Assembly (NCBI RefSeq): GCF_050306235.1
Contig: NZ_JBLWFH010000007.1
Span: forward strand, 1-64,000
Direction: 5' to 3'
Source: Glaciecola sp947496235
Lineage (GTDB): Bacteria; Pseudomonadota; Gammaproteobacteria; Enterobacterales; Alteromonadaceae
DNA length: 64,000 nucleotides
This document shows, piece by piece, positions 35,819-45,468 of this stretch. Every line of letters begins with the position of its first letter. Positions within the stretch are counted from its first letter, which is position 1. The translations under genes and the position numbers were made by a program. Under the pieces are notes generated by a model, which had not been told where the DNA came from, did no database searches, and saw nothing but the letters and a program-made list of their open reading frames with translations.

Positions 35819-36832
35819 GTGAAAAATAGTTTGAATAGTAATATTGAACATTCGGAAAAAACTCTTCCAGAGGACTTGACCATTTCACTCAGGCAGTTTG
35901 AGAGTGAAGAGTTTGCAAAAAATTTTGGAGAAACTTGCATATATATTTTGAGCGAGCTCTCCAAACGTTTCAATTTGTCTAATTTGGACGGAGTAACGAT
36001 TGCTTATGATTATTCGAGTGAAGTCGCGGCAATAGATCGAGGTTCTAATGGTTTTGGTGAATTAAAACCAAGCACTGGTGATGTAGAAGGAATCGCAATG
36101 GCTCCCGCAGTAATGCGAGACGGTAAAATCAAATCTCATCTTATATTAAATGCTAATTATCTAGTTCCTATGCTAGATTTTAACGGAAAGCATGTAGAAA
36201 AAGGTATAAACGTAATCGCACACGAGTGTGCGCATGTAGAATCAAATCACGCATTTTACGACTGCTTTCCAGAATATTCATACGGTAAAATAATTCATAG
36301 CGTAACCGAATATCTAAGAATACTTGCTGGTCAGGCATCTTGGGATGAGTATTTTGCAACAAAGCTTTCCGCCACGATCGGAGACAGTGATCCAAAAGCT
36401 TTTCAAGAGACTTTTTTGCGTGTTCTAGATACATCCGAAAAATCCATCTACTCAGTTCTTATTGACTACCAGCACCATCATGATGTAACTAAAGGTATCG
36501 AAGAAGTGGGAAACGCAGTTATTGAATTAATGAAGTTTGCTTCATATATGATTGGTGACTGCATAGGTAGAAAAGAAAACCCTTCAGAAATACCAAATGT
36601 AAAAGCAGCATTGAATAAAAGCTGGTTCTCACCTTATTTTTTCGAGTTGGTTAACTCTCTTAACGCACTTGATGAAGACTATCCTAATTGGCCTTCGTTT
36701 GAACCTTTTGAACGAGTTATGAGGCTTTACGATAGCGTTTTGGCCCACTATGGTGTAGTTGTTGAAAGTAGCGATTCAGATTCACCTTACGTTCATTTTT
36801 ATAAAATGCCATTTTATGATGATTACTTATAA
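35819..36832 (+). CDS. HExxH-motif protein, possible zinc metallopeptidase
   Basis: A 337-residue soluble protein, no signal peptide. The helix NVIAHECAHVESNH (H135-E-C-A-H139) is a gluzincin-like zinc site; a third ligand may lie among the Glu/His residues that follow. The C-terminal half is helical and acidic. The start is uncertain: GTG 35819 lacks a Shine-Dalgarno sequence, TTG 35831 has AGGTG upstream. It stands alone between metal operons beside a zinc-ribbon/PIN-like gene; role unknown. Not recognised as a named family. Confidence 0.7.
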   Translation: MKNSLNSNIEHSEKTLPEDLTISLRQFESEEFAKNFGETCIYILSELSKRFNLSNLDGVTIAYDYSSEVAAIDRGSNGFGELKPSTGDVEGIAMAPAVMRDGKIKSHLILNANYLVPMLDFNGKHVEKGINVIAHECAHVESNHAFYDCFPEYSYGKIIHSVTEYLRILAGQASWDEYFATKLSATIGDSDPKAFQETFLRVLDTSEKSIYSVLIDYQHHHDVTKGIEEVGNAVIELMKFASYMIGDCIGRKENPSEIPNVKAALNKSWFSPYFFELVNSLNALDEDYPNWPSFEPFERVMRLYDSVLAHYGVVVESSDSDSPYVHFYKMPFYDDYL

Positions 36833-37009
36833 CAACACGTTTAATTTTTTTACTGACCGAGAAAAGAATGCTGAACGTCATTCCATTGATAACATATTAA
36901 GTTCAAACAAACCTTAGTCCTCTATACGCAAACAATGGACATTAAATGCCTTAATAATCGACATCTGGTATGGCTGTCCTGCGTCGTACGAGCTAAGTTG
37001 ATTGACTTA

Positions 37010-38203
37010 TTAAGCATAAATTCCCGGATATACCAAATTAATTGCCTCACGCACATCATCTGTATAGTTGTCTTCTACAGAATCTAGATAACTGTGAAAC
37101 TCATCCCAGTTTCCTACAGAAAATATCTTTGTATCACAAGGTTCTAAAAGCATTGATTCAGGGTCCTCGCACCATTGCTTCATGGCCCTGTCTATAAAAA
37201 TTGCATCGCTGTAAGGACCGAAAACAGAAATGCACTCAGAATCATAGAATAGTCCAGCCAGTTTCCGGCGTGCATTGATGGGGTTAGTGTATGCTCCGTT
37301 CTTGACCATCTTTCGTAAAACCGCAAAAATTCCACACGAAACCTTGATATTTGGAATGCTTGTAAAATAATGCGATGAAAAAAATGCGCCTATTCTTCTT
37401 AATCGCTCATCAATTTTCATGGTTGTTCTATCACAATGAAGTAGCGATTCTACGTACATCGTGTCCATTGGAGCATCCATATAACTCATCAGGTTTCCAG
37501 TTCCAACATTGGCAACCATCTGTAAATACTGATTAAGCAAAGATCTCCCGTATCCTATGGCCTCCATACTTACATCTTCTTCAAAGGAAGTTGTCAGTTT
37601 TGCCCAGTCCGGGAACAGATTTACCAGACCTTCGATTGCAGCAGCCTTTCCTTGTCGGATAGCCTCTAAGTCGCCCAAGTAGGGACGTAAATCGATCCAA
37701 ATATAATCATCCCATCCATGGATTTCATCGCGAAATGCATCGCGCTCTTCGATAGGTTGAATAATTTCTGACTTGGACCTAAATGCGTCAAATAATCGAT
37801 GCATTTGTTCCAGCTTAATCTCGTAGGCTTCTCTAAATTTATAGCCGCGTGCAGTTTGCTTTATGAATTTATACAGGTTTTCTTGTTGCTCGTGTCTCCA
37901 CAAGTGCGTTTCGTCTGTATGAACGGATGAATATGGACATACAACTAATTGCCTAGCAGCCATGTCTTTTATGCGATTGGCCGCATCTATAAATAATCGC
38001 TCTTGATCCCTAAAAGCATGAGACAGAAAAAACTGATCAAGATAAATTATCTTTTTTCGAATATCTGGGAGAGGGAACTTTGTCCGTTCTCCACAACTAT
38101 TACACCCTCTATTTAGGATGTTTCTACTGACATTGACGTTCCCATACTTTCCTGTAACACCGCACTTGGGGCATGGTTCATAAAGATATCTGGATATCAG
38201 CAC
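37010..38203 (-). CDS. Zinc-ribbon plus PIN-like protein, unknown
   Basis: A 397-residue protein. A treble-clef or zinc ribbon opens it (C11-PK-C14 and C34-NS-C37). It is followed by KIIYLDQFFLSH (D56), VHTDETHLWRH (D97, E98) and a late acidic patch GPYSDAIFIDR (near 331-336). Strand-Asp at the start, an acidic pair about 40 residues later and a late Asp-x4-Asp are what a PIN-like RNase site would show, but the order of strands cannot be proved by eye. It is a lone gene on the island and may be a defence nuclease or toxin. Not recognised. Confidence 0.65.
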   Translation of the reverse strand: MLISRYLYEPCPKCGVTGKYGNVNVSRNILNRGCNSCGERTKFPLPDIRKKIIYLDQFFLSHAFRDQERLFIDAANRIKDMAARQLVVCPYSSVHTDETHLWRHEQQENLYKFIKQTARGYKFREAYEIKLEQMHRLFDAFRSKSEIIQPIEERDAFRDEIHGWDDYIWIDLRPYLGDLEAIRQGKAAAIEGLVNLFPDWAKLTTSFEEDVSMEAIGYGRSLLNQYLQMVANVGTGNLMSYMDAPMDTMYVESLLHCDRTTMKIDERLRRIGAFFSSHYFTSIPNIKVSCGIFAVLRKMVKNGAYTNPINARRKLAGLFYDSECISVFGPYSDAIFIDRAMKQWCEDPESMLLEPCDTKIFSVGNWDEFHSYLDSVEDNYTDDVREAINLVYPGIYA

Positions 38204-38583
38204 GCTTTTTTCCTTGTGAGCTTAACAACTTCATATCGAACCCATGGGTCATTTATATCATTTGTTGGTTTTAATATATTAACTGCCGTGTTGCCAAAGA
38301 TATATTTTTAATAATTAATTAATTTTTTAAGAAGATAAAACGACCATAGGAACGTTTTTTTGAATATAGGAGTAAGTCATTGAAACGTCTCTTTTATGCA
38401 CTCTGCAGTCTATCAGTCATCTTTGACTGGCATCAATAGACAGAGATCAGGCTTTCCAAAGGCAGACTCTGAACTGCTGCTTCAGATAAGAGAAGAGCCG
38501 CCGGTCGGAGTATATCAATAATCAAAAAGTAGTATGATACTCTTTTGTAAAGTAATGACACTTTATTGTCAGCCTACACCAAT
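38204..38583. other. 380-base intergenic region
   Basis: AT-rich, with no convincing ORF, RNA or repeat seen. It separates the PIN-like gene from the copper-related genes to the right. Confidence 0.5.
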
Positions 38584-38934
38584 CTACACAATTGTAAGCT
38601 TCCCAGAATACACATTCATCGCGCTATAAAACTCATACTCGCCTGGCGGATAAGCAGAAAAGTTCACTGATACTTGTTTATTGAGTTTGAGTCTTATCGT
38701 TAATCCTAGCTCAGGAAAAACCAAATATTCCGAGCATAAATTTGAATCCTTTCTCAGAAAAACAATTTGATTAGCTTCATTAGCCGTTAACTTAACCGTA
38801 GCGGGTCGATAGTGGAAGTCTTTCACCTCGACTAAGATCCTGTCGCATCTCAGTCGTTTTTTAATGTGTTGGTGCAAAGTTAGTGTTGATATTAGTAAAC
38901 ATAGTAAAAATAATGCGCCGCTAATCCATAGCAT
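38584..38934 (-). CDS. Cupredoxin-like protein with degenerate copper site
   Basis: A 116-residue protein with an N-terminal membrane anchor and a cupredoxin-like domain, parallel over its length to the protein at 32319-32672 (YRPATVKLTANEANQIVFLRKD against YQPSHIKIRANEERQIVFHR). The first ligand region keeps a Cys (NLCSEYL) but the HC of the C-terminal copper loop is replaced (YEFYSAMNVYSGKL). It may bind metal differently or be non-functional. Confidence 0.75.
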   Translation of the reverse strand: MLWISGALFLLCLLISTLTLHQHIKKRLRCDRILVEVKDFHYRPATVKLTANEANQIVFLRKDSNLCSEYLVFPELGLTIRLKLNKQVSVNFSAYPPGEYEFYSAMNVYSGKLTIV

Positions 38935-39099
38935 TTAAAAATCCTTTGTTATTTGCTCCCTGAACAGCCACTTTTTGTACATTAAAAAGCGCTCGATAAA
39001 GCGATATGTAAGTCATTCAGTGCGTTTAGATTTATGAGGAGAACTAGTGAACAAATAGGGCAGCGTTTGCTACCCTTGAATAGTTTAATTAAGTGCTGA

Positions 39100-39453
39100 T
39101 TATTTGTCGAACTCCACCATATCATGCTGGTATATCTGTCCTGTAACCACACTAGCGGTGGCAAAATGTTTATCCTTCTTTTCTCCGAGCTTCACTTTTC
39201 CAACAAACTCACGAGAATAGCCAGATTCCCCCTCATTTATGACAAGCTTATCCATTACCGTTCTATAAACGTTAAATACATCGCCTTTTTCGAGGCTTTC
39301 TGTATTTGCGACACAAATAACCAGGGTATTATCATCTTTTACAGTAACAACTTGTCCGCTCATTATATAGTCATGATATACACTGCTGGCGCAGCCGCTT
39401 AGCAGAGCAGTTGCGATTAGTATTAGTGTCGCTATTCTTATGGTCTTATTCAT
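39100..39453 (-). CDS. Small lipoprotein, unknown
   Basis: About 117 residues with a clear lipoprotein signal (lipobox ALLSGC, Cys near 21). The mature part is beta-rich with a segment like SGQVVTVKDDNTLVICVANT and EKGDVFNVYR, resembling small SH3-like or OB-like periplasmic domains. ATG at 39453 is chosen because AAGGA lies upstream and the signal peptide begins there. It neighbours copper genes; role unknown. Confidence 0.75.
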   Translation of the reverse strand: MNKTIRIATLILIATALLSGCASSVYHDYIMSGQVVTVKDDNTLVICVANTESLEKGDVFNVYRTVMDKLVINEGESGYSREFVGKVKLGEKKDKHFATASVVTGQIYQHDMVEFDK

Positions 39454-39550
39454 TTCAAATTCCTTTAAGAAGTTTATCCTTAGCTCAATACGCAACTACG
39501 TTGTTATTGAGCTGTGCAAACCGGCGTGCATATTATTTGCTTAGCATCTT

Positions 39551-39967
39551 TTAGTGTTCATGCATCTTTTTGGATTTTTCAATAGTATGCCCCATCATTT
39601 GCTCCATCATTTTTTCCATCATTTGGAGGCGCTTTTCCATCATAGACATTTTCATTTCAGCAGACATTTCCTTGCCATGCATCATGCTTGCATCACCTTT
39701 TGAGTGATGCATCATGCCCATCATATCTTGCATGCTGTTAGCATGTTCATTGAGCATTTGCTCTCTTTTCGCGGGGTCGTTTTCTTGTTTTATTTTCTCT
39801 AAGGTTTTGTTCATTTTTGTGATGTGTTCATTCATCTTTTCCATCGATGCATCATCCATCATACTCATCGACATATGCGACTTATCGCTGTGTTGATGCG
39901 CACTGGTGATACCCAACGGCGAGAATATTAAAAGTGAGGAAAAAGTGATTAAAAGAAGGTTTTTCAT
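39551..39967 (-). CDS. Met/His-rich periplasmic protein
   Basis: About 138 residues: signal peptide ending at TSAHQ, then a long coiled-coil-like helix loaded with Met and His (HMSMSMMDDASMEKM, MQDMMGMMHHSKGDASMMHG, MMEKMMEQMMGH). Such proteins buffer Cu(I)/Ag(I) in the periplasm. ATG at 39967 has AAGGA upstream. CopR-like box 3 lies 121 bases before the start, so it should be copper-induced. Confidence 0.82.
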   Translation of the reverse strand: MKNLLLITFSSLLIFSPLGITSAHQHSDKSHMSMSMMDDASMEKMNEHITKMNKTLEKIKQENDPAKREQMLNEHANSMQDMMGMMHHSKGDASMMHGKEMSAEMKMSMMEKRLQMMEKMMEQMMGHTIEKSKKMHEH

Positions 39968-40087
39968 ATTCAGTTTCCTTGTTGTTGAGTTAATGATTTC
40001 TGTCTTTTGATGCAAAAAAGCTACATCTAGCATCAAAATTCCATACTTCACTGTAGTTTAAAACAAGAGTTGTTTCACGGCAGAAGC

Positions 40088-40103
40088 ATTACAATTTGAT
40101 TAC
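40088..40103 (-). promoter_or_regulatory. Candidate CopR/CusR box 3
   Basis: ATTAC-AATTTG-ATTAC on the plus strand, 121 bases before the Met/His-rich gene. The downstream sequence shares TGCCGTG with box 2. Confidence 0.6.
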
Positions 40104-40240
40104 CTTTTGGTAATTAAATCTTGTTTAGTAATTAAGTTACAAGGCGGATAAAGCGGACGACATGAAAATGCGAAAACAATTTTGCAAAAAGATAAACGCT
40201 GCCTACCCATTAATAATAAAAAGTCGACAGCGCAGTATTT

Positions 40241-40723
40241 TTAATTAGACCAATGAATATGCGTGATCTTCCACTCATCATTCAATTTTTCTAAACCTAT
40301 AGTTTCGTTGCCAATATGGTCTATTTCTTTTCCTTTGTATTGCCCTTTCACCGAGCTTCTCGACAAGGATATTGCATATGTGCCATTTTCTTTTACATGA
40401 TGCTCCATGAGCTCAACTTGCATTTGTGATAAATACTTCATATCAGAAAGCATATGGTGACTCGCATACTCTTGGGCGCTTCTCTCTACACCTTTTCCTT
40501 CAAAAATCAGCACATCATCAGCCAAAAGACTTGCAGCTAAGTCACCATTTCCTGTTTCTAAAGCTTTATGAAATTTAAGTACTACAGTTGCTGCATCGGA
40601 ATCAGTTCCGCTAAAGTACTGTGAGTTTTCGTTGTGTTTTTCATCTCCGTGAGCACTAACTGCTGCACTAAATGACAGTAGGAATGCAAAAACAGTTAAG
40701 GGTCTTAAAGCAGTTATTTTCAT
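40241..40723 (-). CDS. Secreted NTF2/SnoaL-like protein
   Basis: About 160 residues: signal peptide ending at VSAHG, then a His-containing linker (DEKHNENS) and an NTF2-like fold of the DUF4440/SnoaL type (AATVVLKFHKALETGNGDLAASLLADDVLIFEG, ending WKITHIHWSN). Probably a small-molecule or metal-binding periplasmic protein. ATG at 40723 is preferred for its AAGGA spacing. It lies 47 bases after copD, likely in the same operon. Confidence 0.82.
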   Translation of the reverse strand: MKITALRPLTVFAFLLSFSAAVSAHGDEKHNENSQYFSGTDSDAATVVLKFHKALETGNGDLAASLLADDVLIFEGKGVERSAQEYASHHMLSDMKYLSQMQVELMEHHVKENGTYAISLSRSSVKGQYKGKEIDHIGNETIGLEKLNDEWKITHIHWSN

Positions 40724-40770
40724 AAACATTTTCCTTTTCTTATTTTGGCGTAAACCGCCGATTATTTTCA

Positions 40771-41697
40771 TTAAAGGTTCGGGCTCAGCGCAGTAGTTAT
40801 TGAAGCTGTAACAGATAAAATAATAAGCCCAATAATGGACTCGAATTTGATTGATTTGAGCAATTTAACGCGCACACTTTCATCATGAGCTAGCCTAGGT
40901 ACCCAAAAGAGCTTATGTCCAGCAGCTAAGGTCAGCATTAGCGCAACTGCAAGCAGTTTAGATAAAAAGGCTAGTCCATATTCACTGAAGAAAAGCTCCG
41001 ACGGTGAAGACAGTAGCTGTATCAACATTACTACACCAACCGTGACTAAGATAAACACCAACACGATGGCAATGTTACCGTAACGTTTCATGATGAGAGC
41101 TAAATCGGAATGATTGAGTAAGTAACATGCAGTAATCAGTGGGTATAAAGAGCCTACCCACGTCAAACCAATCAATGAATGAATAGCAATCTGAATTTCG
41201 CCGAACGTGACAAACTGACTGGCATGTCCGGTCAGGGAGAACGTAAACGCTAGCGGCAGCAAAAATATTACACTGCTACCTAGCAAAATCTTGAAAGATA
41301 CTAAACCATGACCGCGTTTGAGTTTTTGTAACAGAAACCAAGCAAGCAAGCCGAACAAAACAAAGATAACGGCGTGAATAGTGGCAATAGTTCCTACCTG
41401 TGAGCGCCACATCATCTCCATCATGAAAGGAGAAAACATGCCTGTAAGTCCCTGCTCTGCCATATAGCCAGTCTGAATGAAAAAACCAGCGACACTAGCA
41501 AAAAAACCAACGATTGAAAGACGAAAAGAGAAGCTTAAGGTAATCAGTTGCCAGCTTTGATGAGCATTCACTGCAACGCCCTGCTTGCTGCCTTTTAAAA
41601 GCAATAAAGTAGCGCAAGAGCCCATGATGCCCATCATTCCTAAATAAACTAGGAATTTGACAAACGCTAGTAATATCGTCCACCATTCTGGCAACAT
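40771..41697 (-). CDS. copD: Copper resistance protein D
   Basis: Inner-membrane protein of 308 residues with eight helices, the CopD layout (SLTGHASQF, QIAIHSLIGLTWVGSLYPL). CopD is thought to move copper across the inner membrane together with CopC. It follows copC by 28 bases. Confidence 0.92.
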   Translation of the reverse strand: MLPEWWTILLAFVKFLVYLGMMGIMGSCATLLLLKGSKQGVAVNAHQSWQLITLSFSFRLSIVGFFASVAGFFIQTGYMAEQGLTGMFSPFMMEMMWRSQVGTIATIHAVIFVLFGLLAWFLLQKLKRGHGLVSFKILLGSSVIFLLPLAFTFSLTGHASQFVTFGEIQIAIHSLIGLTWVGSLYPLITACYLLNHSDLALIMKRYGNIAIVLVFILVTVGVVMLIQLLSSPSELFFSEYGLAFLSKLLAVALMLTLAAGHKLFWVPRLAHDESVRVKLLKSIKFESIIGLIILSVTASITTALSPNL

Positions 41698-41725
41698 ATC
41701 AATTTACCTTTTTAATGCTTAATAA

Positions 41726-42148
41726 CTAATGACTCATACCTGAATGATCCATCGAAGTATCCTTCATGTCTTTGTGCTTCATTCCTTTCATCTTTTTACT
41801 CACATGCACCATAAATGAAAGCTGTCCTTTCATTTTATGACCGTCATCTCCCATGATGGTCCATGAAACCACGTAAGTATCCACAGCGAGCAGAGGTAAG
41901 CTGTAACTGTAGTTTTTGTTCGCCTCCATCGAAGGTTCAAAGCCAACATCCACGGTGTCACCTTTTTTACTGTTGACTTTTAAATCCACAAGACGCACAT
42001 CATCTGCAAAATTTAGAACGAGCTTGTCTGGACTTTCCATCAACATAGCATTGTCTTTCGGCATTGATGACGCTAACGATGTATGAGCATAAACTTGTGT
42101 ACTTAAGCTCAGACTTAAAGCGAAAAGTACGATGATTATTGATTTCAT
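41726..42148 (-). CDS. copC: Periplasmic copper-binding protein CopC
   Basis: A 140-residue protein with a signal peptide cleaved before HTSLASSMP, leaving the N-terminal His of the Cu(II) site. Family features LVLNFADDVRL, VVSWTIMGDDGHKMKG are present. A Met/His tail (GMKHKDMKDTSMDHSGMSH) adds a Cu(I)-type site not found in short CopC. Works with CopD. Confidence 0.93.
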   Translation of the reverse strand: MKSIIIVLFALSLSLSTQVYAHTSLASSMPKDNAMLMESPDKLVLNFADDVRLVDLKVNSKKGDTVDVGFEPSMEANKNYSYSLPLLAVDTYVVSWTIMGDDGHKMKGQLSFMVHVSKKMKGMKHKDMKDTSMDHSGMSH

Positions 42149-42250
42149 ATTATTTCCTTAGTAGGTAGTTTATTTAAATAATTTTGTTGTTATTGTTTGA
42201 TATCGTAAAAAGCCTGTCGTTGGTGGCGGACGGATTCTCGCAGACGCATA

Positions 42251-42282
42251 GTGGCGGGCGAAAGAGTTCGCCACGCTACCAC
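42251..42282. other. Imperfect hairpin between cusA and copC
   Basis: GTGG-CG-GGCGAA, loop AGAG, TTCGCC, then CCAC after a 6-base interruption. It lies 49 bases after the cusA stop and could help end the cus transcript; no T-run is adjacent. Confidence 0.3.
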
Positions 42283-42330
42283 TTGTCGACAATACTCTTA
42301 TAAAATTTCTTTCCTTGCTTGAAGCGAGCA

Positions 42331-45300
42331 TCAGAAAGTATCCGGCAAGTTTTTAATTTGCCTTTTCTTCCACAGAAAGTATATAGCGGGTAAAACCAAC
42401 AAGGTCAGAAGTAACGCGCTAACCATGCCGCCAACCATTGGGGCAGCAATACGACTCATGACTTCAGAGCCAGTGCCTGTGCCATAAAGTACGGGTAGTA
42501 ACCCAAATATTATGGTCGCTGTGGTCATCATAACCGGTCGAACTCGTAATCCAGCACCATGCATCACCGCCTCACTTAACATGTTGATGGTAGGTTTAAC
42601 ACCCTCAGATTTACATTTGTCGACCAGTGCTTGATACTCATGATTTAAGTAAACCAACATGATCACGCCAATTTCTACGGCAACACCTGCAAGTGCAATA
42701 AAGCCGACGCCGACGGCAACTGAAAAGTTGAAGCCCTCTATGTACATCAGCCAGATACTTCCCACCATAGACAGTGGTAAAGTCCCCATAATGATCGCTA
42801 CTTCAATGAAATTTCGAAAGTTTAGATACAGTAGAATAATGATGATAGCTAGCGTCAAAGGAACCACATAGGTTAATTTCTCTTTTGCCCGCAACATATA
42901 TTCATATTGTCCAGACCAGTTCACCGAATAACCTGCCGGCAAGACTAGTTGTTCGCTCACTGCTTTTTGGGCTGAAATTACATAGGAACCAATATCTACA
43001 CCATCGATATCCACATACACCCAACCATTTAGTCGTGCATTTTCACTTTTGATGCCTGGAGGACCATCTTCAATATACACATCCGCCACATCGGCCAAAG
43101 CAATGCGTTTACCCTGAGGTGTAACGATGGGTAGCAAAGACAAAGACTCAGGCGATGACCGATAAGACTGCGGGTAACGAACATTTACAGGGTAACGCTC
43201 TAAACCTTCAACGCTTTGAGTCACGTTCATTCCGCCGATGGCACTTGAGACAACTTGTTGCACGTCAGCGATGTTTAGACCATATCGAGCAGCCTTTTCG
43301 CGTTGAATATCTACTTTGACATAACGTCCTCCTGCCACACGCTCGGAATAAACAGAGGCAGTCCCATCAACATCAGAAAGTATGGTTTCAATTTGCTGTC
43401 CAATCTTCTGAATTTCCATAAGATCAGGACCACCAATTTTTATACCAACGGGCGTCTTTATGCCTGTTGCCAACATGTCAATTCGCGTCTTAATAGGCAT
43501 TACCCAAGCATTTGTTAAGCCCGGCAATTTGACCACCGAGTCAAGTTCCTTTATTAAATCATCAGTTGTTAAACCTTCTCGCCACTGCTCTTTAGGTTTT
43601 AATTGAATAAAGGTTTCTATCATCGTTAAAGGTGCCGGGTCAGTTGCAGTATCAGCACGACCCACTTTTCCAAATACGGAGTCAACTTCTGGGACGGTTT
43701 TGATCAATTTGTTAGTTTGTTGTAACAGCTCTCTCGCTTTGCCAATTGATATACCGGCATAGGTTGTTGGCATGTACATCAAATCCCCCTCATCTAAAGG
43801 CGGGATAAACTCGCTACCGATTTTGTTCACGGGCCACAAACCTATCGCTAGCACTAAAACCGCAGCTAACATTGTTAACTTAGGAAAACGCAGCACAGTT
43901 CTAAGCGTAGGCATGTATAAAAACGTTAAAAAGCGATTCACCGGATTTTTACTTTCAGCAAGTATTTTACCGCGCACAAAATATCCCATAAGAACTGGCA
44001 CGAGCGTAATTGCAAGTGCTGCTGAGGCCGCCATGGCATAAGTTTTGGTGAAAGCAAGTGGTGAAAACATTCTCCCTTCTTGTGCCTCAAGCGTAAACAC
44101 AGGCACAAAACTTACCGTTATAATTAGAAGGCTGAAAAACAATGCAGGGCCTACCTCAGATGCTGAATCCACAACTATTTGCCATCTGTTCTCTTTAGTT
44201 AAAGGGGTACGCTCCATGTGTTTATGCATATTCTCAATCATCACTATCGCCCCATCGCTCATCGCACCGATCGCAATAGCAATTCCGCCCAACGACATAA
44301 TGTTGGCATTGATACCTTGCATATACATCACAATAATTGCTGTGATAATGCCTACTGGAATGCTAATAATAGCGACAAGTGACGAACGCACATGGAACAA
44401 GAATGCGATGCACACCAGTGCAACGACGATAAACTCTTCCACTAATTTCGATGCGAGGTTATCTACCGCTCTTTCTATTAGTGCAGAGCGATCGTAAACC
44501 GTGACAATTTCGACGCCATCTGGAAGACCTTTTTTAAGGTCTTCAAGTTTCGCTTTAACGCCATCAATAGTCTTTTGCGCATTTTCACCAAAGCGCATAA
44601 CAACGACACCGCCAACCGTTTCTCCTTCACCGTTCAACTCAGCTACACCTCTGCGCATCTGCGGACCAAGACGGACATCAGCAATATCTTTTACTAAAAG
44701 CGGCGTTCCATTATTGTTTACACCTAAAGGAATGAGCTCAATATCCCTTTTACTTTCTATGTAACCTGTCGCGCGAACCATATATTCAGCTTCAGCCATT
44801 TCAATGACGGATGCGCCCACCTCCTGATTACCGCGCTTGATGGCCATTTGAATGTGAGAGAGCGGAATGCCATATGCTCGCAACTTCTCAGGATCGACCT
44901 GCACTTGGTATTGCTTTACCATGCCACCAATAGCTGAAACTTCAGAAACGCCTGGCACCGTTTGAAGCTCATATTTAAGGAACCAATCCTGTAAGCTTCG
45001 CAGTTGGCTGATATCGTTTTGCCCCGTTTTGTCGACAAGAGCATATAGATAAACCCAACCCACGCCGGTAGCATCTGGCCCCAATTGTGGTCTTGCGTTT
45101 TCGGGTAAATTAGGCGCGACTTGCGATAAATATTCAAGCACTCGACTACGCGCCCAGTACAAGTCAGTGTCGTCATCAAAGATGATGTAGACATAAGAAT
45201 CGCCAAAAAAAGAATATCCTCTCACTGTTTGCGCTCCAGGCACTGACAGCATTGAGGTAGTCAAAGGATAGGTAACTTGATCTTCTACCACTTGAGGCGC

Positions 45301-45468
45301 TTGCCCTGGATAACTAGTCTTAATAATTACCTGTACGTCCGACAAATCAGGCAATGCATCAACCGGCGTATTTTTAATGGCAAACAAACCACCACCCACT
45401 AGAATGAGCGTCGCCAGTAGCACAAAAAATCGGTTATTGACCGACCATCTAATTATGGCAGCTATCAT
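42331..45468 (-). CDS. cusA: CusA-type Cu/Ag RND efflux pump
   Basis: Inner-membrane pump of 1045 residues. The TM4 signature GGIAIAIGAMSDGAIVMIEN marks the HME4 (Cu/Ag) class, clearly different from the Zn-type CzcA of this window. Periplasmic Met residues for Cu(I) relay occur, for example in DEGDLMYMPTTYAG. Its start overlaps the cusB stop by 4 bases. It works with CusB and CusC to send periplasmic copper out of the cell. Confidence 0.96.
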   Translation of the reverse strand: MIAAIIRWSVNNRFFVLLATLILVGGGLFAIKNTPVDALPDLSDVQVIIKTSYPGQAPQVVEDQVTYPLTTSMLSVPGAQTVRGYSFFGDSYVYIIFDDDTDLYWARSRVLEYLSQVAPNLPENARPQLGPDATGVGWVYLYALVDKTGQNDISQLRSLQDWFLKYELQTVPGVSEVSAIGGMVKQYQVQVDPEKLRAYGIPLSHIQMAIKRGNQEVGASVIEMAEAEYMVRATGYIESKRDIELIPLGVNNNGTPLLVKDIADVRLGPQMRRGVAELNGEGETVGGVVVMRFGENAQKTIDGVKAKLEDLKKGLPDGVEIVTVYDRSALIERAVDNLASKLVEEFIVVALVCIAFLFHVRSSLVAIISIPVGIITAIIVMYMQGINANIMSLGGIAIAIGAMSDGAIVMIENMHKHMERTPLTKENRWQIVVDSASEVGPALFFSLLIITVSFVPVFTLEAQEGRMFSPLAFTKTYAMAASAALAITLVPVLMGYFVRGKILAESKNPVNRFLTFLYMPTLRTVLRFPKLTMLAAVLVLAIGLWPVNKIGSEFIPPLDEGDLMYMPTTYAGISIGKARELLQQTNKLIKTVPEVDSVFGKVGRADTATDPAPLTMIETFIQLKPKEQWREGLTTDDLIKELDSVVKLPGLTNAWVMPIKTRIDMLATGIKTPVGIKIGGPDLMEIQKIGQQIETILSDVDGTASVYSERVAGGRYVKVDIQREKAARYGLNIADVQQVVSSAIGGMNVTQSVEGLERYPVNVRYPQSYRSSPESLSLLPIVTPQGKRIALADVADVYIEDGPPGIKSENARLNGWVYVDIDGVDIGSYVISAQKAVSEQLVLPAGYSVNWSGQYEYMLRAKEKLTYVVPLTLAIIIILLYLNFRNFIEVAIIMGTLPLSMVGSIWLMYIEGFNFSVAVGVGFIALAGVAVEIGVIMLVYLNHEYQALVDKCKSEGVKPTINMLSEAVMHGAGLRVRPVMMTTATIIFGLLPVLYGTGTGSEVMSRIAAPMVGGMVSALLLTLLVLPAIYFLWKKRQIKNLPDTF

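Noticed and set aside
43772..44497. Plus-strand ORFs opposite cusA
   Set aside because: Shadow frames of a strongly supported RND pump gene.
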